A stretch of 36,192 nucleotides of DNA, from positions 1 to 36,192 of the forward strand of contig JBHHXI010000010.1 in assembly GCA_046756945.1 (NCBI GenBank), read 5' to 3'. Within the stretch, counting starts at the first letter, position 1; the number at the start of each line of letters is the position of its first letter. This document shows positions 7,326 through 14,551 of this stretch, piece by piece. This stretch comes from JACZQZ01 sp046756945. Its GTDB lineage: Bacteria > Pseudomonadota > Alphaproteobacteria > Rhodospirillales > 2-02-FULL-58-16. The notes under the pieces were generated by a model. The model was given only the letters and a program-made list of their open reading frames with translations. It was not told where the DNA came from and ran no database searches. A program made the translations under genes and the position numbers.

Positions 7326-9203
7326 TCAATCGCCCAGGGTAAACACGGTCAGAACGCCACCCGCCCGCGTGAAGTTCGTCAGCGCCTTGTACGCGCCGAC
7401 GGCGCCGAGGGCGGCGGTATCGATCGCGGCCTGGCCTTTCGGCACGGCCCGTCCGGGGTGAACGGCCTTATGCCATCCCTTGGCCATCTCTTCCGAATCC
7501 TGCAGACCGACACCGACACCGACGCCGGCCCAGCCGCCGACTCCGGAGAGCACGCCGATGTATTGCTTGCCCTTGTGCAACCAGGTGTTGACGTTGCCGA
7601 TGATGCCCGACGGAGTCTTGAAGCGATACAGCTCGCGGCCGGTGTTGGCGTCCACGGCTTTCAGGTACCCTTCCAGGGTGCCGTAGAAGACCACGTCGCC
7701 GGCGGTCGACAGATTGCCGCTCCACGCCGAGAAGGGCTCGGGGTTGGACCACACGATCTTGCCGGTGCCGGCGTCCCAGGCGGTAAACCGCCCGAGATCC
7801 GTGCCGCCAGGGGCAGGATACATGTTCAGGGTCGCGCCGACATACGCACTGCCGGCGGTGTAGGATACCCTGAACGGCTCGTAGTCCATGCACACGTGGT
7901 TACCCGAGACGTAGAACAGGTTGGTGCGCGGAGAGTACGACGACGGCGCCTGGTTCTTGGAGCCGAGGGCGGCCGGGCAGATGCCCGTGGAGTTGACGTC
8001 CTCGCCGTTTTGCTGGGTCGAGTATTTCGACACCACCTGCGGACGGCCGGTCTTCATGTCCACATGGGACGCCCAGTTGACGGCGGGGTCGAATTTCTCC
8101 GCCACCAGCAACTCCCCGGTCGCCCGGTCGAGCGTATAGCCGAAGCCGTTGCGGTCGAAGTGGACCAGGACCTTGCGCGTCTTGCCCTTGACCGGGATGT
8201 CGGCGAGGATCATCTCGTTGATCCCGTCATAGTCCCATTCGTCGTGGGGGGTCATCTGATAGACCCACCTGGCGACGCCGGTGTCCACGTCGCGGGCCCA
8301 GATGGTCATCGACCAGCGGTTGTCGCCCGGGCGCTGCACCGGGTTCCAGGTGCTCGGGTTGCCCGATCCGTAGTACATCAAATTCAGTGCCGGATCATAG
8401 GCATACCAGCCCCAGGTGGTGCCGCCGCCGATCTTCCACTGGTCGCCCTTCCACGTGTTGGTTCCCGAATTCTTGCCCACGGGCTTGCCCAGGTGGGTGG
8501 TCTTTTTCGGATCCACCAGGATGTCCTTGTCGGGCCCCATGGAATAGCCCCGCCAGACCAGCTTGCCGGTGTTGATGTCGAAGGCGGACATGTAGCCGCG
8601 GACGCCGAACTCGCCGCCCGAGATGCCGACGAACACCTTATCCTTGAACACGTGAGGGGCGTTGGTGCCGGTGGCGGCCACCTTGGGATCGCCGTTGACG
8701 GCCGACCAGATCTTCTTGCCGGTCCGGGCGTCGAGAGCCACCAGCGTGGTGTCCGCCTGGTAAAGGAATATCTTGCCCTCGGCATAGGCGAGGCCGCGGT
8801 TGACCGTATCGCAGCACATCACCCCGGGGACCGTCGCATCCTGCTTGGGCCTGTACTCCCAGATGATCCGGCCCTCGTTGTTGAGGTCGAGGGCAAATAC
8901 GTTGTTGGGGAATGCCGTATGTATATACAACGTATCGCCGATCACCAGAGGACCGCCCTCGTGCCCGCGCAAAACGCCGGTGGAGAAGCTCCACGCGACC
9001 TTCAGTTTGCCGACGTTGTCCTTGTTGATCTGATTCAAGGGACTGTAACGCGTGGCGGCGAAGTTGCCGTTCGGCATTACCCACTCCGCCGGATTGCCCT
9101 GCCTCACCAGGAGTTCTTCGTTCGCCTGTGCCGGGGTCGGTGCCGCGAGGAGCATTGCGGCGGACACAGCGGCGAGCAAAGAAGCCGTACGTACGTGTTT
9201 CAT
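7326..9203 (-). CDS. xoxF: XoxF lanthanide-dependent methanol dehydrogenase
   Basis: 625-residue PQQ dehydrogenase oxidising methanol (and possibly formaldehyde) in the periplasm. Signal peptide at about 1-27 (cleavage near AQA-NEE). The eight-bladed propeller landmarks are present: the vicinal disulphide Cys130-Cys131, tryptophan-docking repeats such as ALDARTGKKIW, and the metal site Glu198, Asn282, Asp324 and Asp326 in HDEWDYDGIN. Asp326, replaced by Ala in the calcium enzyme MxaF, is the known hallmark of lanthanide dependence. The internal segment KNSGTNTWKGDQWKIGGG suggests the XoxF5 group. The ATG at 9203 follows gggagg at nine bases. A long leader upstream carries the conserved boxes shared with fae. 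No mxaFI genes are seen, so this is probably the main methanol dehydrogenase of this locus. Confidence 0.97.
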   Translation of the reverse strand: MKHVRTASLLAAVSAAMLLAAPTPAQANEELLVRQGNPAEWVMPNGNFAATRYSPLNQINKDNVGKLKVAWSFSTGVLRGHEGGPLVIGDTLYIHTAFPNNVFALDLNNEGRIIWEYRPKQDATVPGVMCCDTVNRGLAYAEGKIFLYQADTTLVALDARTGKKIWSAVNGDPKVAATGTNAPHVFKDKVFVGISGGEFGVRGYMSAFDINTGKLVWRGYSMGPDKDILVDPKKTTHLGKPVGKNSGTNTWKGDQWKIGGGTTWGWYAYDPALNLMYYGSGNPSTWNPVQRPGDNRWSMTIWARDVDTGVARWVYQMTPHDEWDYDGINEMILADIPVKGKTRKVLVHFDRNGFGYTLDRATGELLVAEKFDPAVNWASHVDMKTGRPQVVSKYSTQQNGEDVNSTGICPAALGSKNQAPSSYSPRTNLFYVSGNHVCMDYEPFRVSYTAGSAYVGATLNMYPAPGGTDLGRFTAWDAGTGKIVWSNPEPFSAWSGNLSTAGDVVFYGTLEGYLKAVDANTGRELYRFKTPSGIIGNVNTWLHKGKQYIGVLSGVGGWAGVGVGVGLQDSEEMAKGWHKAVHPGRAVPKGQAAIDTAALGAVGAYKALTNFTRAGGVLTVFTLGD

Positions 9204-9212
9204 GAGAAATTG

Positions 9213-9261
9213 CCTCCCTACCTAGTCCACAGCCTGAACCCCCTCCCGTCCTGAAGGAGGG
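9213..9261 (-). promoter_or_regulatory. xoxF leader: ribosome site with competing anti-SD hairpin
   Basis: In the transcript, CCCTCC (complement of 9256-9261) can pair with GGGAGG in a local hairpin (complement of 9241-9247) or with the true ribosome site GGGAGG (complement of 9213-9218), nine bases before ATG. The two pairings exclude each other, a layout typical of translational switches. This is pairing seen by eye; no ligand is implied. Confidence 0.4.
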
Positions 9262-9288
9262 TTAGGCCTGTTCCCGTTGTAGGCGACT

Positions 9289-9429
9289 ATCTTCTCGTTT
9301 ACAGCGTCTGGATGGTACAACCGACCAGACCGGTTGACAGATAGCACCCCCCTCTCGACCTCTGAGAGACAGCGCCATTTTCTTGGCTAAAGGATCCAGC
9401 CTTGAAACGGGTGGAACCGCCGAAGGGCA
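9289..9429 (-). promoter_or_regulatory. Conserved multi-box leader element upstream of xoxF (copy also at fae)
   Basis: Five conserved boxes read on the minus strand: TGCCCTTCGGCGGTTCCA (9429-9412), TGGCGCTGT (9377-9369), GGTGCTATC (9348-9340), CAACCGGTCTGG (9336-9325) and a perfect 22-base block (9310-9289) starting CAGACGCTGTAAACG. The same boxes, in the same order, precede fae at 20773-20662. The last two boxes form a hairpin: GTCTGG pairs with CCAGAC, and inside it GGT pairs with ACC across a 3-base loop. The spacer between boxes 2 and 3 has another hairpin (CTCTC/GAGAG). It ends 85 bases before the xoxF ATG. It may be a leader RNA, a composite promoter/operator, or both. Confidence 0.65.
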
Positions 9430-9600
9430 CGTCACTTCCCAGGGCCAAGGAGCCACAAAAATGGTAACCGCAACCGGCACATAAGGGCAAGTCCAATCGT
9501 TGAACATGAGGAACCTTTTTCCGCCTTGACCGATGGGGTGCCCGGACGGAACAACCTTTATGCCTTGGCAAAGGTCTGTTTACGAGTTTCCGATGCGGCT

Positions 9601-9951
9601 TCAGAAACATTTCAGGGTCGCTTCCGCTTGCGTGGTTCCCAACTCCTCGATCAGGGCTTTTGCCCACGGCGTACTGCGGTAAAGTCCTCCACGATCACCG
9701 GAGAGTTGTTGCAAACGCAGGACCGTCTCCATCCGGACGTACTTTTCATAGGGAATGATCGAGGCGATGAAATCGATGCTGCACGAGCATTTCCGGAGCA
9801 TTTCAGGGGTCTGGCCGTTGGCCCCCATGCAGCCGAGCACGAATTCCGCCCTTGCCGCGGTCGGGTAGTCGTTCTTTACCTCCTGTACCTCGTCCGCCGC
9901 CGCCGGAAAAACGGCGCCGATCAGGATACATACCGCGACAATTCTGTTCAT
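9601..9951 (-). CDS. Small Cys-containing periplasmic protein next to xoxF
   Basis: 116 residues from the ATG at 9951; a TTG at 9975 would add eight residues but weakens the signal peptide (RIVAVCILIGAVFPAAADE). The mature protein has a segment with three closely placed cysteines (LGCMGANGQTPEMLRKCSCSID) and a fourth in the last residues (TLKCF), with a conserved-looking centre PYEKYVRMETVLRLQQ. I recall similar short proteins beside xoxF in other methylotrophs but know no function. A disulphide-rich periplasmic chaperone, cytochrome partner or metal-delivery protein for XoxF would fit the position. It is transcribed toward xoxF and ends about 170 bases upstream of the conserved leader element, so xoxF could be read both from its own promoter and through this gene. 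Confidence 0.72.
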   Translation of the reverse strand: MNRIVAVCILIGAVFPAAADEVQEVKNDYPTAARAEFVLGCMGANGQTPEMLRKCSCSIDFIASIIPYEKYVRMETVLRLQQLSGDRGGLYRSTPWAKALIEELGTTQAEATLKCF

Positions 9952-10156
9952 GGGTCCACCATCCGCCTGGGTCAAAGGCGGAAACTATAGCGCAGGAAAC
10001 CCGGTGTCGTGATGTTTTTCAATCGCTTAACGGGAATTGGCGGGTTCGCGCCCGCCCATGGGCGCACCCGGCGGCGGCGGGGTGGACAGCCTGAATTGCC
10101 GCGCCCTCCATGTTGCGGCATAGTGGCCGTACCGGAATTCGGGAAAGGACGGCCGG

Positions 10157-10624
10157 TTGACGTTGACGCGGATACTCGCGGAGCGGCTGACGACTCCGGA
10201 AAACGCCCGGCGCAAGGTGTCGCTGTGCCGGGTTTTCGTGCGCGATCTGGTCGTCTCGTGCAGTATCGGCGTCCATGCCCACGAGCACGATGCGCCCCAG
10301 CGCGTCAGGGTCAACGTGGATCTGTGGGCCGAGGAAAGCCCGTCGCCGGTCGATGACGACATCGCCAACGTGGTGTCCTACGAAGACGTCGTCACCGGCA
10401 TCGAAACCCTGCTCGGCAAGGGGCACATCAATCTCGTCGAAACGGCCGCCGAGGGCATCGCCGCCCTTTGCCTGAAGGACCGCCGCGTGGTCAAAGCGCG
10501 CGTTCGCGTCGAGAAACTCGACGTGTTCGACAATACCGCCAGCGTCGGCGTGGAAATCGAGCGCGGCCGGGACGCCGCGCCCCCGCCCGGCACGTTCCAG
10601 GCTGTCCCGACCCCACCCAAATAA
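10157..10624 (+). CDS. FolB-like dihydroneopterin aldolase, H4MPT branch
   Basis: 155 residues from a TTG at 10157, with aaagga eight bases upstream. The core is the dihydroneopterin aldolase/epimerase fold: RDLVVSCSIGVHAHEHDAPQ (the strand and loop with the conserved GVxxxE-like segment), NVDLWAEE, the catalytic region VSYEDVV and ETAAEGIA, and the strand KARVRVEKLDVF. The family cleaves dihydroneopterin to hydroxymethyl-dihydropterin, the step shared by folate and H4MPT synthesis. Since the whole surrounding region serves H4MPT and methylofuran, I infer a dedicated copy for H4MPT. The N-terminal 27 residues before RKVSLCRVF are not part of the usual fold. It is followed 20 bases later by the MfnE-like kinase. 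Confidence 0.85.
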   Translation: MTLTRILAERLTTPENARRKVSLCRVFVRDLVVSCSIGVHAHEHDAPQRVRVNVDLWAEESPSPVDDDIANVVSYEDVVTGIETLLGKGHINLVETAAEGIAALCLKDRRVVKARVRVEKLDVFDNTASVGVEIERGRDAAPPPGTFQAVPTPPK

Positions 10625-10644
10625 TCCGCCGTCCGGTCCCGATC

Positions 10645-11280
10645 ATGAGCAGCCGTTCCGCGTTATGGGTGGTCAAGATCGGCGGCAGCGTGGCCGGCTC
10701 CCCCGCCCTCATGGCCTGGCTTCGGGTTTTGAGCCCGTGCCGCAAACCCAGGGTCGTGATCGTGCCGGGAGGCGGCCCCTTCGCCGACGCCGTGCGCACG
10801 GCGCAGCGGGCCTGCGGTTTCGACGACGGGCCCGCCCACCGCATGGCCATGCTGGCGATGGAACAGTTTGGCCTGATGCTGAGCGGGCTTTCACCGGGCC
10901 TGCACCCGGCGGACAGCAAAACGGCCATTCGCGCCATCCATCGCCAGGGCGGCGTGCCGGTGTGGCTGCCGACGCGCATGGCCGCCGCAAGCAAGGATAT
11001 CCGGGCCAGCTGGGAGGTAACGTCGGACAGCCTCGCCGCCTGGCTGGCGGGCGCCCTGGGCGCCGACCGCCTGGTCCTGGTCAAGGCGGCCGCCCCCCCG
11101 CCGCACCGGGCATCGGCCGCCGCGCTCAGCGACTCAGGCCTGACCGACAAGGCGTTCCCGTCTTTCATCGACGGACGGGGTTTCGAGACCTGGTGCGTGT
11201 CCTCGGCCCGCCACCGGGACATGGCGCGCGCCCTGAAATCCGGAACCGGCCCGGGAACCCGCGTCGTGACGGGGGCGTAG
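10645..11280 (+). CDS. Amino-acid-kinase-family protein, MfnE-like
   Basis: 211 residues from the ATG at 10645. N-terminal VVKIGGSVAGSP (phosphate-binding Lys and GGS), then VIVPGGGPFADAVR and later WEVTSDSLAAWLAGALGADRLVLVKA are the signature segments of the amino-acid kinase fold. The archaeal member MfnE phosphorylates (5-aminomethylfuran-3-yl)methyl phosphate to the diphosphate, the activated furan of methanofuran. Methylotroph islands carry a homologue (reported as orf21 in Methylobacterium). With MfnB, MfnF-like and MfnD-like genes in the same window, the same role for methylofuran is a strong inference. A longer open frame starts at 10468, but the reading before 10645 lies inside the FolB-like gene. 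Confidence 0.85.
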   Translation: MSSRSALWVVKIGGSVAGSPALMAWLRVLSPCRKPRVVIVPGGGPFADAVRTAQRACGFDDGPAHRMAMLAMEQFGLMLSGLSPGLHPADSKTAIRAIHRQGGVPVWLPTRMAAASKDIRASWEVTSDSLAAWLAGALGADRLVLVKAAAPPPHRASAAALSDSGLTDKAFPSFIDGRGFETWCVSSARHRDMARALKSGTGPGTRVVTGA

Positions 11281-11358
11281 GCCCTGTACTCATAGAGGGA
11301 TTTCAGGATTGCCCCGCGGAAGTCGGCGAATAGCCGGCAGCGGATCTAAGGACGAGTG

Positions 11359-11380
11359 TTGGAAGTCCGAAATCTTCCAA
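11359..11380. repeat. Short inverted repeat after the MfnE-like gene
   Basis: TTGGAAG at 11359-11365 and CTTCCAA at 11374-11380 with an eight-base spacer. It lies in the 142-base gap between the MfnE-like gene and the GNAT gene. There is no U-run, so I call it an inverted repeat only; it could be an operator for the GNAT gene. Confidence 0.4.
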
Positions 11381-11422
11381 AATCGGCTGTACGGGAATCC
11401 CCGCCGGTTGGATAATGACCCC

Positions 11423-12016
11423 ATGCGGGGATCGGCGGTAGAAAGGGCGAAAGCGTGGCAGCCGGGCCAGCCGGTCCGTCTCGATACCGCGCGCACCGTC
11501 ATCCGCTCGATGACGGCCGACGACGTGACCGAACGCTACGTAAGCTGGTTCGCCGATGCGGAAGTGATGCGGCACATCACCATGGACATGAACCTGAGCC
11601 GGGCCGAGCTTCTCGAGTTCGTGGCCTCCTTCGACAACGCCGAGCGCTTTCACTTCGGGGTATTCCTGAAGGATTCGGGTCTCCCCATTGGCTGGCTCAA
11701 GATCCTCTGCGACCTGCCGGATAAGCGCGGCATCATGACGACCGTGATCGGCGATCGCGATTATTGGGGCCGCGGGTTCGGTTTCGAAATGCGCACCGCC
11801 ATCATCGACTTCATGTTCGACGTGCTCGGCCTGCACAAGGCGGTGAGCAAGGTCTACAGCGACAGCCTGCCCGCCCAGGGCCTCAACACCAAGCTCGGTT
11901 TCCGCCGCGAGGGGATTCTGCTCGAGCACGAGGTGGGCCGCGGCGGGGAGTGGCGCGACGTCCACGTCTTCGGCATCCTGGCCGACGAATGGCGGCGGAG
12001 GCGGAACACCCCGTGA
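11423..12016 (+). CDS. GNAT-family N-acetyltransferase (RimJ/RimL type)
   Basis: 197 residues from the ATG at 11423; no strong ribosome site precedes it, and an open frame extends to 11309. The sequence follows the RimJ/RimL-like acetyltransferase plan: VRLDTARTVIRSMTADDV at the start, WFADAEVMRHI, GWLKILCD, the acetyl-CoA loop in DRDYWGRGFGFEM and the final strand pair LNTKLGFRREGILLEHEV. Substrate unknown. It lies inside the cofactor region but convergent with the PaaK-like gene, and I see no direct link to H4MPT. It could modify a small amine or a polymyxin-like target. Confidence 0.85.
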   Translation: MRGSAVERAKAWQPGQPVRLDTARTVIRSMTADDVTERYVSWFADAEVMRHITMDMNLSRAELLEFVASFDNAERFHFGVFLKDSGLPIGWLKILCDLPDKRGIMTTVIGDRDYWGRGFGFEMRTAIIDFMFDVLGLHKAVSKVYSDSLPAQGLNTKLGFRREGILLEHEVGRGGEWRDVHVFGILADEWRRRRNTP

Positions 12017-12126
12017 CGACCGACCGGCCAGTCCCTTTCGTCCGTGGCCATGCCTGCCGCGCCACTCCGGTCGCGTCCCGGTACCAGGGATTGGGGAACG
12101 GCAGCCTTTATCGGCGCGACGCCGGG

Positions 12127-13575
12127 CTAAGGGTCCAGTTCGACGCGGAAATCTTCGTACTTGCCGCTTGCCGATCGGGGAATTTCGTCCACGTAGGTGA
12201 AGCGGTAGTTGAAAGGATGCCCGAGGCGGGTGTCAAGGGCCTCGCGCAACCGCTCTTCCTGTTCCCCGCTTAGCGTCCCCTCCACCGCAAGCCTGACCTC
12301 GATCTCGTCCAGGCGGCGCTGGACGAGTTGGAACTGCCTGACCGGCGCGATGGCAAGGAACAGTTCGGAGGGGAAGCTTGGCCACAGTTGGTCGCCGTTG
12401 GGCAGGGTGAGCATGTTGCGGACCCGGCCCAGGATGCGGCTCAGGACCGGCAGGCCGCGCCCGCAGGAGCACGGCTCGCCGGCCTCGGCGTAGTCGCCGA
12501 TCTCGTAGCGGATCAGCGGCGTCGCGAAATTATGCAAAGCCGTGACCACCAACCGGCCGGCTTCGCCCGGCGCGCAGGGCTTTCCGTCCTTGTCGAGAAT
12601 CTCGACAAGCACATTCTCGGCCTGCACGTGGTAGTGCGGGTGCTCCGGGCACTGCAAAGCGATCATCCCGATTTCCTGGGACGAATAGGCGTCGACGACC
12701 GGTACCCGCCAGACCTTTTCACAGGCGGCCCGTACGCCGGGGTCAAGCACCTCGCCTAGGGTGAATACCTCACGCAGCCTCCCGGGCCGCCCGCCGGATG
12801 CCTGGCAATGGCGGACCAGGGCGCGGAGGTTGGAAGGATGGGTCACCAGATAGTCGGGATTCTGCCGCCGAAGCCAGTCAAACTGCTCCGCCACCGGCCG
12901 CGAAACGTCAAAGAGGACCAAGGGGCCGGAGTCGTATCCGGGAACCCATCCGACGGATTTACGGGCTTCCGCGGCCTTCGCCGCCGCACCCCTTAGCGTG
13001 TGGATGGACGCGGTCTTGGCGGAGAAGTCCCGGCCGTGCCAGACGTGGTATCTGAGGCTCGATGCCCGGAAAAACATCCCCGTGATCGCCGTCCCCTTGA
13101 TCGTGATCGGACGTCCCGTCGAGCCCGAGGTGCGGATGTCGGACGTGCGTCCGTGGTCTTTGGGCAGGCGTCGGCTGACCAGCGCCGCGCCCGCCTCCTG
13201 GATGTCGGACCGGCGCAAAATGGGGATGCGCCGCACTGCGTCCAGTGTCAGTTCCCCCTTTCGCAAGCCCCGAAGCACCTCGAGGCGCGTGCCGTAGAAC
13301 GCAACCGTCCGCGCCGCGTGGGCCAGCAGTATCTCGACCTGGCGCAATTGATGTTCGAGCAATGTCTCGGCGGGCCACCATTGGCTTTCCTCGAACTGGT
13401 ACTGCAAGGCGAGCAGCTGGGCGTCGGCGTGTGAGGGCAGGGCCGGCCACCCGATCCCGGTGCGCCCGGATTTGGGGACGGGCGTGGCTTTCTTCGCACC
13501 CTTGGCGTCGCCGGGCGACGGGGCTGCCCGGCGTGCTTTCTTGCGCTTGGCGCGGGGGGGGTTGCGGCGGACCAT
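12127..13575 (-). CDS. PaaK/CapK-family adenylate-forming enzyme
   Basis: 482 residues. A basic tail (first 35 residues rich in Lys/Arg/Ala/Pro) precedes an acyl-adenylate-forming domain of the phenylacetate-CoA ligase type: P-loop-like TSGSTGRPI at 149-157, VVDAYSSQEIGMIALQC, the nucleotide-binding RYEIGDYAEAG, two Cys in PCSCGRGLPVL and a C-terminal SASGKYEDF with the catalytic Lys. The family activates aryl or acyl acids by AMP transfer and often passes them to CoA. The nearest relatives are CapK-type proteins of unclear substrate. It is on the opposite strand from its neighbours and ends 111 bases from the GNAT. Candidate substrates include an aromatic acid feeding the pterin (4-aminobenzoate-like) or methylofuran (tyrosine) moiety, but this is conjecture. 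Confidence 0.85.
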   Translation of the reverse strand: MVRRNPPRAKRKKARRAAPSPGDAKGAKKATPVPKSGRTGIGWPALPSHADAQLLALQYQFEESQWWPAETLLEHQLRQVEILLAHAARTVAFYGTRLEVLRGLRKGELTLDAVRRIPILRRSDIQEAGAALVSRRLPKDHGRTSDIRTSGSTGRPITIKGTAITGMFFRASSLRYHVWHGRDFSAKTASIHTLRGAAAKAAEARKSVGWVPGYDSGPLVLFDVSRPVAEQFDWLRRQNPDYLVTHPSNLRALVRHCQASGGRPGRLREVFTLGEVLDPGVRAACEKVWRVPVVDAYSSQEIGMIALQCPEHPHYHVQAENVLVEILDKDGKPCAPGEAGRLVVTALHNFATPLIRYEIGDYAEAGEPCSCGRGLPVLSRILGRVRNMLTLPNGDQLWPSFPSELFLAIAPVRQFQLVQRRLDEIEVRLAVEGTLSGEQEERLREALDTRLGHPFNYRFTYVDEIPRSASGKYEDFRVELDP

Positions 13576-13996
13576 GTGATGTTACGGGTCGATGCCCGAG
13601 TGTCGATCGTGAGATGACGCCATCGCGCACCACCACCGCAGGCAACCCAGGGTCATCGCCACGTCCGCCATATCGAACGTCACAAACCGCCCATGACCGA
13701 CCACCTTTGCGCCGATCCCGACCAACGTTTCCCCCAGCGCCGTGATCGACGCGAGCCCAACGACATTTAACCATATCAGTGGATTTCAGCTCATGCGATG
13801 GCCCTTTTGGGGCATGTGTGGGCTTCGGGAAGCAGGCCCGAATCCCGATTGCAACACCCGTTTTCGAGGACACACCCCGGCCCGCCGCCAAAGGCGCGGC
13901 GGCGGCTGGTGAAACACCTGCCCTTCGGCTACATTTGGCGGGTTCGGGGCTTGCGAAGCCCGCGGCCGCGGAGGCGCCGCGTCGGAGGGAATTTTC
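13576..13996. other. 421-base gap: possible gene remnant and promoter region
   Basis: The minus strand holds an ATG-less open stretch, 13779-13582, reading roughly VVGLASITALGE then GHGRFVTFDMADVAM and RWWCAMASSHD before a TAA. It ends six bases before the PaaK-like start, so it may be a truncated upstream gene or chance. The right part should hold the promoter of the flavoprotein operon. A tight hairpin GGGCTT-gcg-AAGCCC lies at 13947-13961, and an 11-base string TGCCCTTCGGC (13919-13929) matches box 1 of the xoxF leader, though the following boxes are absent. Confidence 0.35.
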
Positions 13997-14551
13997 ATGG
14001 GGGGCCGAAAGCAGCGTCTTGGTTGGGCCTTGACCGGCTCCGGTCACTTCTTCGAGGAGTGCCTGGAGATCATGACCCGGCTCGATGATCTGGACCTTTT
14101 CGTCAGCAAGGCGGCGGCGGAGGTGGTGCGCATGTACGGCCAGGACACCCAGGGCCTTCCGAAAGGCGCCCGCACATACAGGGATACGACCGCCAGCGCC
14201 GCCCCCGTCGGCAAGTTCTATTACGACGAATATCACACGCTGGTGCTGGCGCCCGCCACCTCCAACACGATTGCCAAATGCGTCTACGGCATTTCCGACA
14301 ACCTGGCCACCAACGTCTTCGCCCAGGCGGGGAAATGCCGTGTCCCGATCATCGTTTTCGCCTGTGATACCGCGCCCGAACTGGACACCAAGGCGCCGAA
14401 GGGAATGGTCAAGGTGTATCCGCGCCGCATCGATCTGGAAAACGTGGAACGGCTGAAGTCCTTCGAGGCCACCCAGGTGGTCGAAAGCGTCGACGAGCTG
14501 GAGGCCGCCATCCAGGCACGGCTGAAATGCCTGAGCGCGTCCTCTTCCTGA
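13997..14551 (+). CDS. AfpA/DmrB-like flavoprotein, probable dihydromethanopterin reductase
   Basis: 184 residues with ggaggga six bases before the ATG. The fold is the HFCD flavoprotein family: WALTGSGHF (FMN phosphate loop), LDLFVSKAAAEVVRMYG, the conserved LAPATSNTIAKCVYGISDNLATN and PIIVFACD. It resembles archaeal AfpA and DmrB, the acceptor-linked dihydromethanopterin reductase. Methylobacterium uses the unrelated DHFR-like DmrA for the final reduction of H4MPT. No DmrA-like gene is visible here, so this protein is a good candidate to fill that step. It heads an operon with the DHPS-like, DUF447 and MfnB genes, with overlaps throughout (stop at 14551, next start at 14527). Confidence 0.85.
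   Translation: MGGRKQRLGWALTGSGHFFEECLEIMTRLDDLDLFVSKAAAEVVRMYGQDTQGLPKGARTYRDTTASAAPVGKFYYDEYHTLVLAPATSNTIAKCVYGISDNLATNVFAQAGKCRVPIIVFACDTAPELDTKAPKGMVKVYPRRIDLENVERLKSFEATQVVESVDELEAAIQARLKCLSASSS

Noticed and set aside
7458..9254. 598-residue plus-strand frame opposite xoxF
   Set aside because: Shadow of the high-GC xoxF gene; no family signature, and xoxF is unmistakable.
9289..9429. Known cobalamin, SAM or THF riboswitch upstream of xoxF
   Set aside because: None of the conserved boxes I know for those classes is present, so I left the element unnamed.
9262..9507. Minus-strand small protein (MFNDWTCPYVPVAV...) in the xoxF leader
   Set aside because: It overlaps the shared element. 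The spacer between boxes 1 and 3 differs by a length that is not a multiple of three in the fae copy, so the reading frame is not what is conserved.
13919..13929. Third copy of the xoxF/fae leader element before the flavoprotein operon
   Set aside because: Only 11 bases of box 1 match; boxes 2 to 5 and the hairpin are absent.
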